The position numbers and the translations under genes are program-made. Below, one piece after another: positions 41,676 to 51,605 of a DNA stretch of 64,000 bases. Positions within the stretch are counted from its first letter, which is position 1, and each line of letters opens with the position of its first letter. Origin of the DNA: Cyanodermella asteris (lineage: Eukaryota > Ascomycota > Lecanoromycetes > Ostropales > Stictidaceae); assembly GCA_900618795.1 (NCBI GenBank), contig UYJD01000008.1, positions 1,364,568 through 1,428,567 on the forward strand, written 5' to 3'. Below the pieces are notes generated by a model. The model did not search any database. It had not been told where the DNA came from and worked only from the letters and a program-made list of their open reading frames with translations.

Positions 41676-44600
41676 ATGCAGCGCGGCAAGGGCATAGGCG
41701 CTGCTTATGCCCATTCAGATCCTCGAAAGGCCCAGGAGGACATTGACAACTACCTGAACAACCTCAATGGCCTCGGGCAGCCACCCTCGTCCAACGCCAC
41801 CGGCCAGGTCGTTACGCCTCACACTCCAGGATACCGCGCTGGCCCCACCTCACTTCAGAATTTGAATGCTGCCATGTTGCTCGACCCAAAGAGGGGCCTT
41901 GCGAAATCTAAACCCGCGTCAGCTTCTCATCCTGCCCAGGGCGTTACACGAACCAACCACCAGCAACAGACAAGCTCTCGGCAATCAGCACCTACATTCA
42001 CATTCTCATCGCCTACTGATACAATGACATTCGACGACGACGAACAACCGCACCAAGGTTCTCTGATCGAGCGAATGCACCATATTGAGGAGCGCACGGA
42101 CCACCCAAATAAACGCTTAAAGCGAAGCACGTCTCCGTCAAGCAGTGCAGCAAGTAAGAAATCCCAGAGATCATCATCCCATAGAACGGGAGGCGGCAGT
42201 ATGGTTCAGCACGTCCGAGATCATCAGCGACGCCTTGCTGAGGAGGCCGGGCCAACAGCGCCAATGGCAGACCGCTCATCCTTCCAGGCCACACCTATCG
42301 ACTTGACTACTGATGATGCGGTTCAAGGTCTTGGTCAGGAAACTAAAAACATTGATCTGACTGCAGAACCTTCCGCTGCAGGATCCGGCCAGGCAACCGA
42401 AAATATTGACCTGACCGCAGAACCTGCCGCCGGAGAGCAGTCTTTCTATGTGGTCAACGGCCGTAAGATTTACTTCGACGCCAATGACGCCGATGAAAAA
42501 GTGGTTTGCTATGGTCGCGTTGAGAATACACGTGTAAACGCCTTTTTGGTGCCCAATCCAAACAAAGCGATCTCCACGCGACCTGAGTGGCCTGCTATGA
42601 AAGTCGAGCTCGTACGCGACCCTACATCTCCCGGACGTTTCAAGGCGATTGATCCAGTCGGCACGTGGTTTGGAAACCTCGATGCCAAGTCAGCCTATGC
42701 GCTCAAAGATCTTCTTGGCTCTCCTGTGTATCGACTGCGGTCCGAAGCTCGACTCGATGTCCGGAGTAAAGAGCCCTTTGAAGCCGTTGGCCAACCCACT
42801 TCGAAGAACTTGCTTGTATCCGTTAATCTCTACGGGCCACGCAAGTACGCCGTCAACCCTGTTGGCGCAGCCTTGAGTCAAAAGCAGATTTGGCTTCGGC
42901 AGCCGAAGTGGGTTCCTCTTGGGACGGAGGTTTTGAACCCGCACTGCACAGATCCTCAACAAGCCCGTCAGGCCAGAAAGGCGGGTGTCATACAGACGGT
43001 TGGCGTCGCCACTTCGGGCGTCAAATACCGAACAGCTGAACAAGAACAGACAGAGATCACCTCCCTTTTCGAGAACCTGCAAAAGGTAAAGGACTTACCA
43101 GAAGTTGAGCCGGACAGAAATATCGTCCGAGAGCTTCTCCCGTATCAAAAGCAAGCTCTCGGCTGGATGCTGAAGCGCGAGAATCCTGACAGGTACGAAC
43201 AAGACACATCTGGCACCATGTGGCGTCGCGAAATACTGCCAACTGGCGCAGTCGCGTACAACAACGTGGTCACCGGTCATCAGTGCAAGGACCCTCCCCA
43301 AGATTCTCTTGGTGGACTGCTTGCCGACATGATGGGCCTCGGCAAGACTTTACAGCTCTTGTCACTGCTTTCGTACACCAAGCGTCAGGCAATTGAATTC
43401 GAGCATGCCGCCCCTCAAGTCAAATCGCCTGACGGCGTGCGCTTGAAGAACGTCAAGACCACACTTTTGTTGTGTCCCATGACCGTCATCTCGAATTGGG
43501 AGGACCAGATCAACTCACATATTCGTGAGGATACCATGTCTTACTATGTTTTCCATGGAAGCAACCGCAACAAGGACCCCGAATTCCTGTCAAAGTTCGA
43601 TGTGGTACTGACGACCTATCCAACAGTCAAGTCGGAATTTTCCCTAACAACACGCGTCACACAGGCAGTTGACAGCAGTCCTCTTGCGCGGCTCAATTTC
43701 TTCCGTATCGTGCTTGATGAGGCGCACTACATCCGCAATCAGTCAACTCAGCAATGCAAGGCATGCTTGAAACTGAACGGCACTCGACGGTGGTGTCTCA
43801 CTGCCACTCCGATCCAAAACAGACTTGACGACATGGGCTCACTTGTTAGCTTCCTTCGAGTATCGCCATTCGACAATCCCGGCACGTTCGCTCAGTACAT
43901 CATGTCACCTTTCCGCAACGGCGACCCTGAAGCCGTCAAGCGGCTGCGAATTCTCGTGGACACGATAACGCTGCGTCGTTTGAAGGACAAGATAAATTTG
44001 GTCGCTCGCCGTGATGTCACTGTCCGTTTGTCATTCAACGAGAAGGAGCAGTCTCTGTACGACTTCTTCGCGAGAAATGCCAGTCAGCGTGTTGAGGCCA
44101 TAACCAAAGTAGACAAAGGAGAGGACGAAGAGGCGCCCGCTCCAAAGCTTAGTGGAAAGGGTTATATGAATATTCTCCAGCTCATTCTCTGCCTTCGTCA
44201 GATCGCAGCGCATGGCAAGGAGCTCCTGCGAGACGATGACGTTCGCCTGTTGGAGGGACACAATATGATCCATGCGATCGATGTGGAAGCGGAGGAAATT
44301 CGACCAGTATTGGAGCCAAATCAGGCATACAACATGTACGATCTTCTTCGTGAGACAAATCAATGCAAATGTGCCTCGTGTGCCCATCCAATCGGCACCA
44401 CCGGGCGCGACAGCGATGAAGATGATCCCGTTATTGGTACCATGTTGCCTTGCTACCAGCTGATCTGCAATGCCTGTACAAGAGAGCTGAGAAAGAAGGC
44501 CAACGCTGCTCAGGCCAGAGGACAGGATCGCATGCAATGTCCGTTCTGTGGCATTGCCTGGCGGATACATCTTTTCGACATCACCCTAGGAGGCGTCGCA

Positions 44601-45233
44601 AGGGCAGAGCAATTGAAGGAGGAAATCAAGCTGGAACCCCGTCGCGCCAAAGTCATGGCTCGATATGATGGTCCTCATACAAAGACGACTGCGCTCGTCG
44701 AAAGATTGGTGCAGTCGATGGGCGAGACCCAGAACATGCAGGCCAAAAATCCCAAGGAGAAGCCCATCAAGTCCGTGGTATTCTCGCAATGGACCACCCA
44801 TCTAGATCTCATCGGCATTGCCTTGAATAACGTCGGCATCCATTACGTCACCTTGAATGGATCACTGAGTCGCAAAGCACGAAAGGACGCACTGGACGAG
44901 TTCAGCGAGAGCAAAACCGTCAATGTCCTCTTGGTCACCATCGGCACCGGCGGAGTTGGTCTGAACCTCACGGCCGCAAGCCGCGTGTATCTGATGGATA
45001 TCGGTTTCAACCCTCAAGCAGAACAGCAGGCCATCGACCGTGTCCACCGTCTCGGCCAGACGCGCGAGGTGATATTCACGCGATTCTTGATGGCTGATAC
45101 CATTGAAGAGAAGATTCTGGGTCTGCAGAAAAGGAAAGAGCAACTGGCGGACTTGTCCCTTAAGAGGGGCGCCATCGACAAAACCGAGGCGGCCAGACGC
45201 AGGCTCGAGGATCTCAAGGAGTTGTTTAGGTGA
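41676..45233 (+). CDS. SNF2-family ATPase with RING finger (Rad5/HLTF/Uls1-like), tandem SIMs
   Basis: A 1185-residue single-exon nuclear ATPase and probable ubiquitin ligase. The ATPase lobe 1 has MMGLGKTLQ (Walker A, ~550), DEAHYIRN (Walker B, ~680) and LTATPIQN. A C3HC4-type RING sits between the lobes (~895-960: CASCAHPIG, LICNACTREL, MQCPFCG), the hallmark of the Rad5/Rad16/HLTF/Uls1 branch. Lobe 2 has VVFSQWTTHLD, GTGGVGLNLT and QAIDRVHRLGQTR. Before the ATPase, residues ~270-430 match the poorly conserved region of fungal SMARCA3-like proteins (VCYGRVENTRVNAFLVP). Three IDLT motifs (~207, ~224, ~243), two in a repeated NIDLTAEP unit, resemble SUMO-interaction motifs. Role is likely DNA-damage tolerance or SUMO-dependent remodelling; which ortholog group is unresolved. 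The ATG at 41676 is the first in frame. Confidence 0.92.
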   Translation: MQRGKGIGAAYAHSDPRKAQEDIDNYLNNLNGLGQPPSSNATGQVVTPHTPGYRAGPTSLQNLNAAMLLDPKRGLAKSKPASASHPAQGVTRTNHQQQTSSRQSAPTFTFSSPTDTMTFDDDEQPHQGSLIERMHHIEERTDHPNKRLKRSTSPSSSAASKKSQRSSSHRTGGGSMVQHVRDHQRRLAEEAGPTAPMADRSSFQATPIDLTTDDAVQGLGQETKNIDLTAEPSAAGSGQATENIDLTAEPAAGEQSFYVVNGRKIYFDANDADEKVVCYGRVENTRVNAFLVPNPNKAISTRPEWPAMKVELVRDPTSPGRFKAIDPVGTWFGNLDAKSAYALKDLLGSPVYRLRSEARLDVRSKEPFEAVGQPTSKNLLVSVNLYGPRKYAVNPVGAALSQKQIWLRQPKWVPLGTEVLNPHCTDPQQARQARKAGVIQTVGVATSGVKYRTAEQEQTEITSLFENLQKVKDLPEVEPDRNIVRELLPYQKQALGWMLKRENPDRYEQDTSGTMWRREILPTGAVAYNNVVTGHQCKDPPQDSLGGLLADMMGLGKTLQLLSLLSYTKRQAIEFEHAAPQVKSPDGVRLKNVKTTLLLCPMTVISNWEDQINSHIREDTMSYYVFHGSNRNKDPEFLSKFDVVLTTYPTVKSEFSLTTRVTQAVDSSPLARLNFFRIVLDEAHYIRNQSTQQCKACLKLNGTRRWCLTATPIQNRLDDMGSLVSFLRVSPFDNPGTFAQYIMSPFRNGDPEAVKRLRILVDTITLRRLKDKINLVARRDVTVRLSFNEKEQSLYDFFARNASQRVEAITKVDKGEDEEAPAPKLSGKGYMNILQLILCLRQIAAHGKELLRDDDVRLLEGHNMIHAIDVEAEEIRPVLEPNQAYNMYDLLRETNQCKCASCAHPIGTTGRDSDEDDPVIGTMLPCYQLICNACTRELRKKANAAQARGQDRMQCPFCGIAWRIHLFDITLGGVARAEQLKEEIKLEPRRAKVMARYDGPHTKTTALVERLVQSMGETQNMQAKNPKEKPIKSVVFSQWTTHLDLIGIALNNVGIHYVTLNGSLSRKARKDALDEFSESKTVNVLLVTIGTGGVGLNLTAASRVYLMDIGFNPQAEQQAIDRVHRLGQTREVIFTRFLMADTIEEKILGLQKRKEQLADLSLKRGAIDKTEAARRRLEDLKELFR

Positions 45234-46081
45234 TTCACGAATTGATGAACTGAAGATGGCGGAGATGAGGTTGGATTTACCACAGCGTGGAGTCATGGCG
45301 CCAAGGAGCATGATGATATGAGGTTTAATGACATGTATCTGTTTCAAAAGAGAGTTGGTGGATTTGGTTTCATATTGCTGCATCATCGATGTTCACATGG
45401 GCTACATCATCGATTGCGAACAATCCAGGCATTGTGTTCAACCAGAACCATATCGGAGACCTGGGACTGGCAACATGGGGTGGTTACGAAGCTCTAAGGC
45501 TGGCGATGGGGGCCTGCATTGGTCTTTATCTGGACGTCATGTATGATTTGAAATCACGGGCAAGGACCAGTACTGGCAATTGCGATTGGGTTTTGCAAAA
45601 GCATTCACAGTTCACTTGCTGGCTGGTCAAGCAAGCACTAGAAGCTAGATAGACAGCATTGTCTTTGCTTAGAAAATATATACGTTGACTCAAATCTGCT
45701 TGTCCTTTGTATTTCCATGACTTGACTTCTCGTTGAACGCTCGTGCGGCACTTCTCTGTGAGTGACTTGAGTAGAGAATTGCGGTTGTTGTGACTTGCGT
45801 GAGTTCCCTGCTGGATGTATCCGGAGCTGGAAACGGCCCAAATGGTCTGATTCGAGATTGCGGACGAGCTTTGCCAGCTGACGCGTCTCAGTGTGATGTC
45901 TAGTCCATAAGGCTGCTCCGCATCATGCATGAGAGATTTCGGCTTGTGACCCGTAGATGCAGCATCCACTTCAATCGATCTTCCACAACGCAAACCGACT
46001 CTGTCCTCCCGTTCGAGAGACACGCCAGTTGCCCGAAACCCCGAGCGTATCCTCGCGCATCCCATCTCGATCCCGACTCTT
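45234..46081. other. Convergent 3' intergenic region
   Basis: 0.85 kb between convergent stops. A 179-codon open reading on the minus strand (45526-46065) lies downstream of MED21 and has no domain. Nothing else seen. Confidence 0.55.
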
Positions 46082-46954
46082 TCACACGCCCCGCCCCTGC
46101 GCCCAAACCCCCATAACCCCGTCCACCCTCCTCACGAGCTCCTCCCTCCTCCCCCCCGCCCTCTCCACCTCCGCCCCCAACCGTCCCAGTTCCGCCTCCA
46201 ACTCCCTCAGCCTCCCCTCCTGCCGCTCCCTCTCCGCCCCGTCCCCGCCCTCCGCCGGCAACCCGCCCACCAGCCCCTCGATCTGTCTCTGCTTCGCCAC
46301 GAGATCCTGCGCCAGCTCCCTCAGCGCGGCGCGAAACTCCGGCACCGGCAGCGGCTGGTGCGACGGCGACGCGGGCTGCGCGGCGGCGTTGCCGTCCTTG
46401 TCTTCGGCGCCCGGGGGAGGCACGGAGGAGGGGTTCGTGGAGTCTGTCGGGTCGTGCTGGGGGTCGGTGAAGGGGATGTAGCGGGAGGGGGGTCGCGGGG
46501 TTGTCGTACTCTGGGTCGAGGGAGCGGAGTGGGCGGCGGCCGCTTGGGTGGAGGGGAGGGAGTGTAGGGAGGAGGGGGTGTTGGTTTGGGGTTGGGAGGC
46601 GGGGAGGGTGGATTGGGAGCTTGGGCCGCCGTTGATGGAGGTTGAGGGTGCTGAGGTGCTGGAGGCTGATTGTGTGGGTGGGAGGGACAGAGGTTCGATG
46701 GGGGCGGAGAGGGGATGGCGGGTGTTTACGTATTTGATGGAGGCGAAGAGCTGTATAAGGTACTGGGCGAAAGAGTTAGCCGGTCTTGAAGGGAGCGAGT
46801 TCGTCGATTCCGGAAGCTATTGCAGTAGAAGGGACGAAGCTGTAGTTGCACGTACCTGGTCAAGACATTTCTGTAGCTGCGTGACCGTGTCTGGCACGTT
46901 TTGGACTGGGGCTTGAGCTTGAGCTTGCTCGGTCTGCGCTGGCTGATCGGCCAT
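46082..46954 (-). CDS. MED21: Mediator complex subunit 21
   Basis: MED21 (Srb7) is a middle-module subunit of Mediator that pairs with MED7 and links activators to RNA polymerase II. Exons 46954-46856 and 46762-46082, 93-nt intron (donor GTACGT, branch GGCTAAC, acceptor GCCCAG), phase 0; 259 residues. The start MADQPAQ is followed by TQLQKCLDQ, spliced directly to YLIQLFASIKYVNTRHP, the conserved MED21 helix. The C-terminal helix (LRELAQDLVAKQRQIEGLV ... RLRELEAEL) is the second family block. Between them a ~110-residue Ser/Pro/Thr/Gln linker is longer than in yeast but common in filamentous fungi. About 33 N-terminal residues contain a short Ala/Gln repeat. The gene is hard to see without splicing because exon 1 is only 99 nt. 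Confidence 0.88.
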
Positions 46955-47486
46955 TGTGATTGTGTCCCTGAGCGCCGGGTTTGTGCGTTAGGATCTACCG
47001 TGAGACCGGACACGTGTTGTCAAATTCAACCGCTGACATGAGGATTGTAGAGCATGATTTATCGGGCGCAAGAGCTCTGTGTTGTGGAAGAAGCGGTGTT
47101 CCAAGGCGAGCAATGTTTGCGGGGAAGCTCCGAAGCAAGGGAATCCGCAGCTCGAGAAGCTCGTACCAATTGATCCTGCGACTTCTCTTGGCCATCGACC
47201 ACTACTTGTTTCACAGATGCACAAGCAATCAATCACCTTGGTCAAACCAGTCGGTCACTTTATCATGTTGCTGTTTGTGACAAAGATGGGCTCTCACAAA
47301 ATTGAACTTGAGCACCGCTATGATTATTTGACCTGATTCAGTCACATACCAAAAGTAAAATGTGCAATTCCTCACGGGCATCGTGCCTTGCCCTGGCCTC
47401 TGACTCTTTGGTATCTACCCAGCGCCGTGCTAAAGACAAAATCAAATCATCGTACAATGCGCTTCAGATGAGTACTTGTTGAAGGC
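46955..47486. other. Intergenic region upstream of MED21
   Basis: 532 nt between two minus-strand genes; contains the MED21 promoter and the 3' flank of the neighbour. No motif recognised with confidence. Confidence 0.5.
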
Positions 47487-49148
47487 TCATGTCGACAAGG
47501 CACGCTCCTTCTCGTGAGCGGCGTAAGTCTGGTAGTGACCAGGCAAGATGATATCCCAGTCCTGCCCCTGTTTTGGGGCTTCACCGATCAATACAACAAC
47601 TCTGAGGCTGAGTTCCCGCCTGCCAGGCCCTTCTGGCACGCCTTCGGGATGATGCCTTGCGATGTGTCCGCACAGCCTTGGCGCACCGTCAAAGCATACG
47701 GTGCCGGCACCAAGCGCGCAGCAGAAGAGACATGCAAATGTCTGGCTGAGCGGATCGAGAAGCTCATCTTTCTTCACAACTGTCCGGACTGGAATGTGGC
47801 TCTTGAACAGGAAATTCCAGTTGTAGGTGACGCCGTGAGCGGACTTGGCGGTGCGATCCGCCCGGAAAGCATATTCAACCAGGGGAGCAATGCTGGGTGA
47901 CGCGGTGGTAGGGGGTCCATCGATCAAAGGCCCTTCAAAGGAGCATTTCTTGCATTTCAACGTCGTGGTCTTTGAGTTCCTCCTCTCAGCAGCCGAAGTG
48001 ACACCTTTTGGAAGGATGCTCCGTATCACAAAGGCCTTCTCCGCCTGAGTGGTTTGTAGCCGCCAGGCACATTTGCAGAATCCAGCAAAGGCGTTGCCGT
48101 TCTTGGGAAAGTAGTCCAAGACTGAGGTAGGGGTATAGCCTGCAACCATTGGAATCCGGCGCGACGGTGCAAAGTCATTGAACGACCTGGATAGAGTCGA
48201 GGCCGATGTGCCCGGACGCTTGTGATCACATCCCTCATGGTCGTCCACTTGGGATGGGTCCACGCGAGTTCCCGGATGTGGATCCTCGTAATCGTAGCTG
48301 GATGGCGACTGCGACCGTGACCCCTGCCATGATCGTCCGGTTTGAGTGTTAAGCGGCCGGTCCAACGGCCGCTCTACCGCCCGGTTGGCGTTGACGTTGA
48401 CGAGCGACTGAGTGCGACTAGGGAAGATGGAAAGCCGAGGTGTTGGCAGACTAGCTGAATTCGTTGCTCGCGGAGACGACACACTGGTGTCTGGACATGG
48501 AAGAGGCCATCCAGGAGCACCTAGAGATATTGGTGCCAAGGTAGTTCTCCGGCTGGAAGCTGTCGAGAAATCGCTCCAAACATCGACGCTCTGCTCAGAC
48601 TGATCATCTCGACGTGGAGAAGGTGGTGAAACTGGCTCTGGCGATACCGGGAACTGGCGCGGTATGGTCTTTGGACTGATGGGGAGTGGCCAGTTGAAAT
48701 TCCCGGGCGACCTAGGAGGGGTAGGGACTACCGAGTTCCTCGCGTCGACGTCGTTCCAGAATTTGTGGGGAGGGATTTCTGGCGAGGTTGTATTTGGAGA
48801 ATGGTCGGAGCCGGCAGGGCGATAGTGGTTCTATAGTTGAGGCGATAAATATGGGATCAATCTTGATGGGTCTCAGGTGTCGGTAGACACTAAACTAGGT
48901 GGCGGACTTACCAGGGAGACGGTAGAGTTGGTGCGGATATCGCAATCGTCGTCGTCCGCAGCATCCGAGTCGTCGGACTCTTCGAAATGAGTGTGCAAGC
49001 CATGGCGGAAGGGGCTCTCTCTCGCTGGTGGTGAAGATGCGTAGGAAGCGTAGGCGTGGATGGCGACAGAGGCGTATGCGAGGGGGCGGGGAACCGGCCG
49101 CGACTCGGACGGCGACGACGCTGCTGCTTCCATCGCCACGCTGTTCAT
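47487..49148 (-). CDS. Uncharacterised Cys/His-rich fungal protein
   Basis: 526 residues in two exons, 49148-48912 and 48830-47487, with an 81-nt intron (donor GTAAGT, acceptor CTATAG), phase 0. The first ~330 residues are Ser/Pro-rich and disordered with an acidic patch (ESDDSDAADDDD, ~55-68). The C-terminal ~200 residues are compact: FCKCAWRLQ, LKCKKCSFEG, WNFLFKSHIP, then FACLFCCALG and LCGHIARHH, giving paired Cys and His that could form two zinc sites. I recognise this as a type of predicted protein recurrent in filamentous ascomycetes but know no function; a DNA- or protein-binding zinc finger is a guess. An alternative start at the sixth codon (MEAAASS) is possible. Confidence 0.72.
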
Positions 49149-50307
49149 CTCAGGTCCGTCCTCAACACAAACACCTCACACGCTCGTCGTCGTCGTTGAC
49201 TTGGCGGGCGTGCGGCAGTATTGTCATGGATGTCATGCCCAGAGCAAGAGTAGGCAGTGGACAGCGAAGAGGAGGGACACGGCATTGCTCCAAGCAGACG
49301 ACAATCGCGTCTCAATCCGACTCTACCTTTTGCAAGAACCTGTCATCCACCGTTGGCTGGCTGGCTGGCTGGCCACACTCTCTTCGCAGTCCCAGAAGCT
49401 GCAGCTCAGCAGCTCGACGAAACAGTGAAACGCTCGCAGCCGCCGGCCTCGATCCAGGAGCCTCAGCACGAGCCTATTGCCGACGATTTCATTTGCTGCC
49501 ACCGACAGCTGGTCCCTTGTCCATCACCGCCCGCATCTGCTACACGGCGACGTCGCCTGCCCTTTGCCTGACGCTCAGCTCACCAAGCTCTGCGTCAGCT
49601 CAATCCTGATGAAACCCACCGTTGATGCCGCCTGCACTTCATCACTCTCGTCAGCCCAGACTCAACATTCCCCTGCGTCTAGACGAGGCTGACTGCGGCG
49701 CGACTTTCGACATCTTTCGAGCATTTCACAGCAATTTGTGCCTATCTTGTGCGCACGTGGACACCCCGGCACTAGACTTCTGCCGCTCGGGGCGCCCACG
49801 GAGAATCGCGGTCCCTGGTGACCGGAGTCAGTCGTTGTCCTTTAAGGGTCTTTGGCATGCTCGAGCCAGCGCCTGTCTCGGGCAGGCAAGCGACCCGACC
49901 GCGGTTCCCTCCATTACGATCGCTCCTTATCCCTGCCATAGCTTCTGCTATGCTCAATAATCTGTCCCCGCCAAGCTTAAGACGCTAAGTCAGCAGTGCG
50001 TGGTGGGACGAAAGGTGGGTCCATGATACAGACTGCTTCAGTCGGCGGACGTCATCGCCATGCTCGATGATATCGCTTTGATGGGCTTGTGCACAATCGC
50101 GATCAGGGCGCTCAGAATTCGATGAGCTATGCAATCCATCAGAATTGGGTCCAACTCCATGTCGAGACTCAATGCCATGACGCTATTTGTCTTCCATAGT
50201 TCTGTTAACTTCTCTTCTTTATCTTTCGAAAACCATAGCTAACTCTCGATGACTTGCGTTCTCATCTACAGAACCTCACTGATCACTATCTTTCTCAACC
50301 TTTCAAC
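49149..50307. other. Divergent intergenic region with TGGC microsatellite
   Basis: 1.16 kb between divergent starts. A (TGGC)n tract of about five units is at 49354-49374. Open readings here show no domains. The end (50200-50300) is an A/C/T-rich leader. Confidence 0.55.
49354..49374. repeat. TGGC microsatellite
   Basis: Five tandem copies of a TGGC/GGCT tetranucleotide. Confidence 0.85.
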
Positions 50308-51342
50308 ATGTCCAAGGATAACGGACCACCTACTGCCTACGAATGGCAAATCCCCGAGCAGAACCAAGAGGGCTCGAAAGGCTTAGATGCGCATCTCAAG
50401 CCCCCCGCAAACTTCACGCAAATTGAAAAGTGGGATGGCGACGCCAAACCATACCTTGAGGAATACCAAGGCAGGGATCTTTTGAAAGATAAGACAGCAT
50501 TGATCACAGGCGGCGACAGTGGCATTGGGCGATCTGTGAGCAAAGCAGCATTCTTACCTATATCCATCAAAGGCTGACCATGCATAGGTTGCGGTCCTTA
50601 TGGCCCGTGAAGGCGCCGATATCACCATCGTATACCTATCAGAAGAAGAGAAGGACGCACAAGACACAAAACGCATGATCGAAGAATCCGGGCGACGAGC
50701 GAATCTGCTGGCTCTCGACATCACAAAAGAAGAGAACGCAAAGAAAGCCATCGACGAGCACATCAAAGTATACGGCAAACTCAACATCCTAGTAAACAAC
50801 AGCGCCATGCAGGAGGTCAGCAAGGGACCTACGCGACATCTCCCTCGAATCGGTAGAGCGCACCTATCGCACCAACATCTTGAGCATGTTTGCTATGACC
50901 AAGTTCGCCCTCCAGCACATGAAGCGGGGCGACTCGATCGTCAATTCTTCGTCGGTGGCAGCATACATGGGCAACCCGGAGCTCGTCGATTACTCGAGCA
51001 CCAAGGGCGCAATCTCGACGTTCACCAGGTCTTTGGCGCAACAGCAGGCGCCAAAGGGAATCAGGGTCAATGCTGTGGCGCCCGGAATCATTTGGACGCC
51101 GTTGCAGCCTGCGACGTTGGGTAATCCTCCAAGTGCGATGGAGAATATCGGCGTTGATGAGGCGCCGGTCCGAAGGCCGGGTATGCCTGTCGAGTTTGCG
51201 GTAGGTCGACTCCATACTAATGCGTGCGAACGTTTTGCTGACTGTTGAATAGACTGCATATGTCTTTCTCGCTAGCCCGCTAGGCAGCTACTTCACGGGC
51301 GAGACGTTGCACGGTAATGGCGGCTTAGAGGTTCAGGGATGA
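50308..51342 (+). CDS. SDR family oxidoreductase with a 1-nt frameshift
   Basis: An NAD(P)-dependent SDR of the group with a ~45-residue N-terminal extension (bacterial general-stress relatives exist). Segments: 50308-50535, 50588-51200 and 51253-51342; introns of 52 nt each (donors GTGAGC and GTAGGT, acceptors CATAG and AATAG) are phase 0. Motifs: ITGGDSGIGRSVAVL, LVNNSAMQE, VNSSSVAAY, the catalytic YSSTK, and C-terminal FTGETLHGNGG. The middle exon is 613 nt, one more than a multiple of three: near 50823-50826 AAGGGAC carries one extra G, so SAMQEVSK runs out of frame before DLRDISLESVERTYRTN. No intron fits there. It is either a recently inactivated gene or an assembly error; elsewhere the frame is open and well conserved. 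Without the extra base the product would be about 309 residues. Confidence 0.8.
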
Positions 51343-51605
51343 ATTCGACTTGTCATAGCAAATGAACTCCTCGAACCAGTATGAGTATGAGTATGAGAAT
51401 GAGTATCACCAATGAAATGAAGCTGACTCCTTATCACAATGCCAACATTACATCGACGAGAAAACTGGCCACCTTCCTTTCTTCCACAAGATGTGCTTTA
51501 CTATATACGAATGCGAGCAGTGTCAATAGATGGTCCCAAGACCGTATATACAAGAATAGAAGCTCCACAATACCAGCCGTCAACCTCATCAGTCAGTTGC
51601 TCAGC
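51343..51605. repeat. Short convergent spacer with TATGAG microsatellite
   Basis: 263 nt between convergent stops. Imperfect TATGAG hexamers run from 51381 to 51407, close after the SDR stop. Confidence 0.75.

Noticed and set aside
45526-46065. 179-codon reading on the minus strand after MED21
   Set aside because: No domain; it lies downstream of the MED21 stop and probably in the 3' flanks of two convergent genes.
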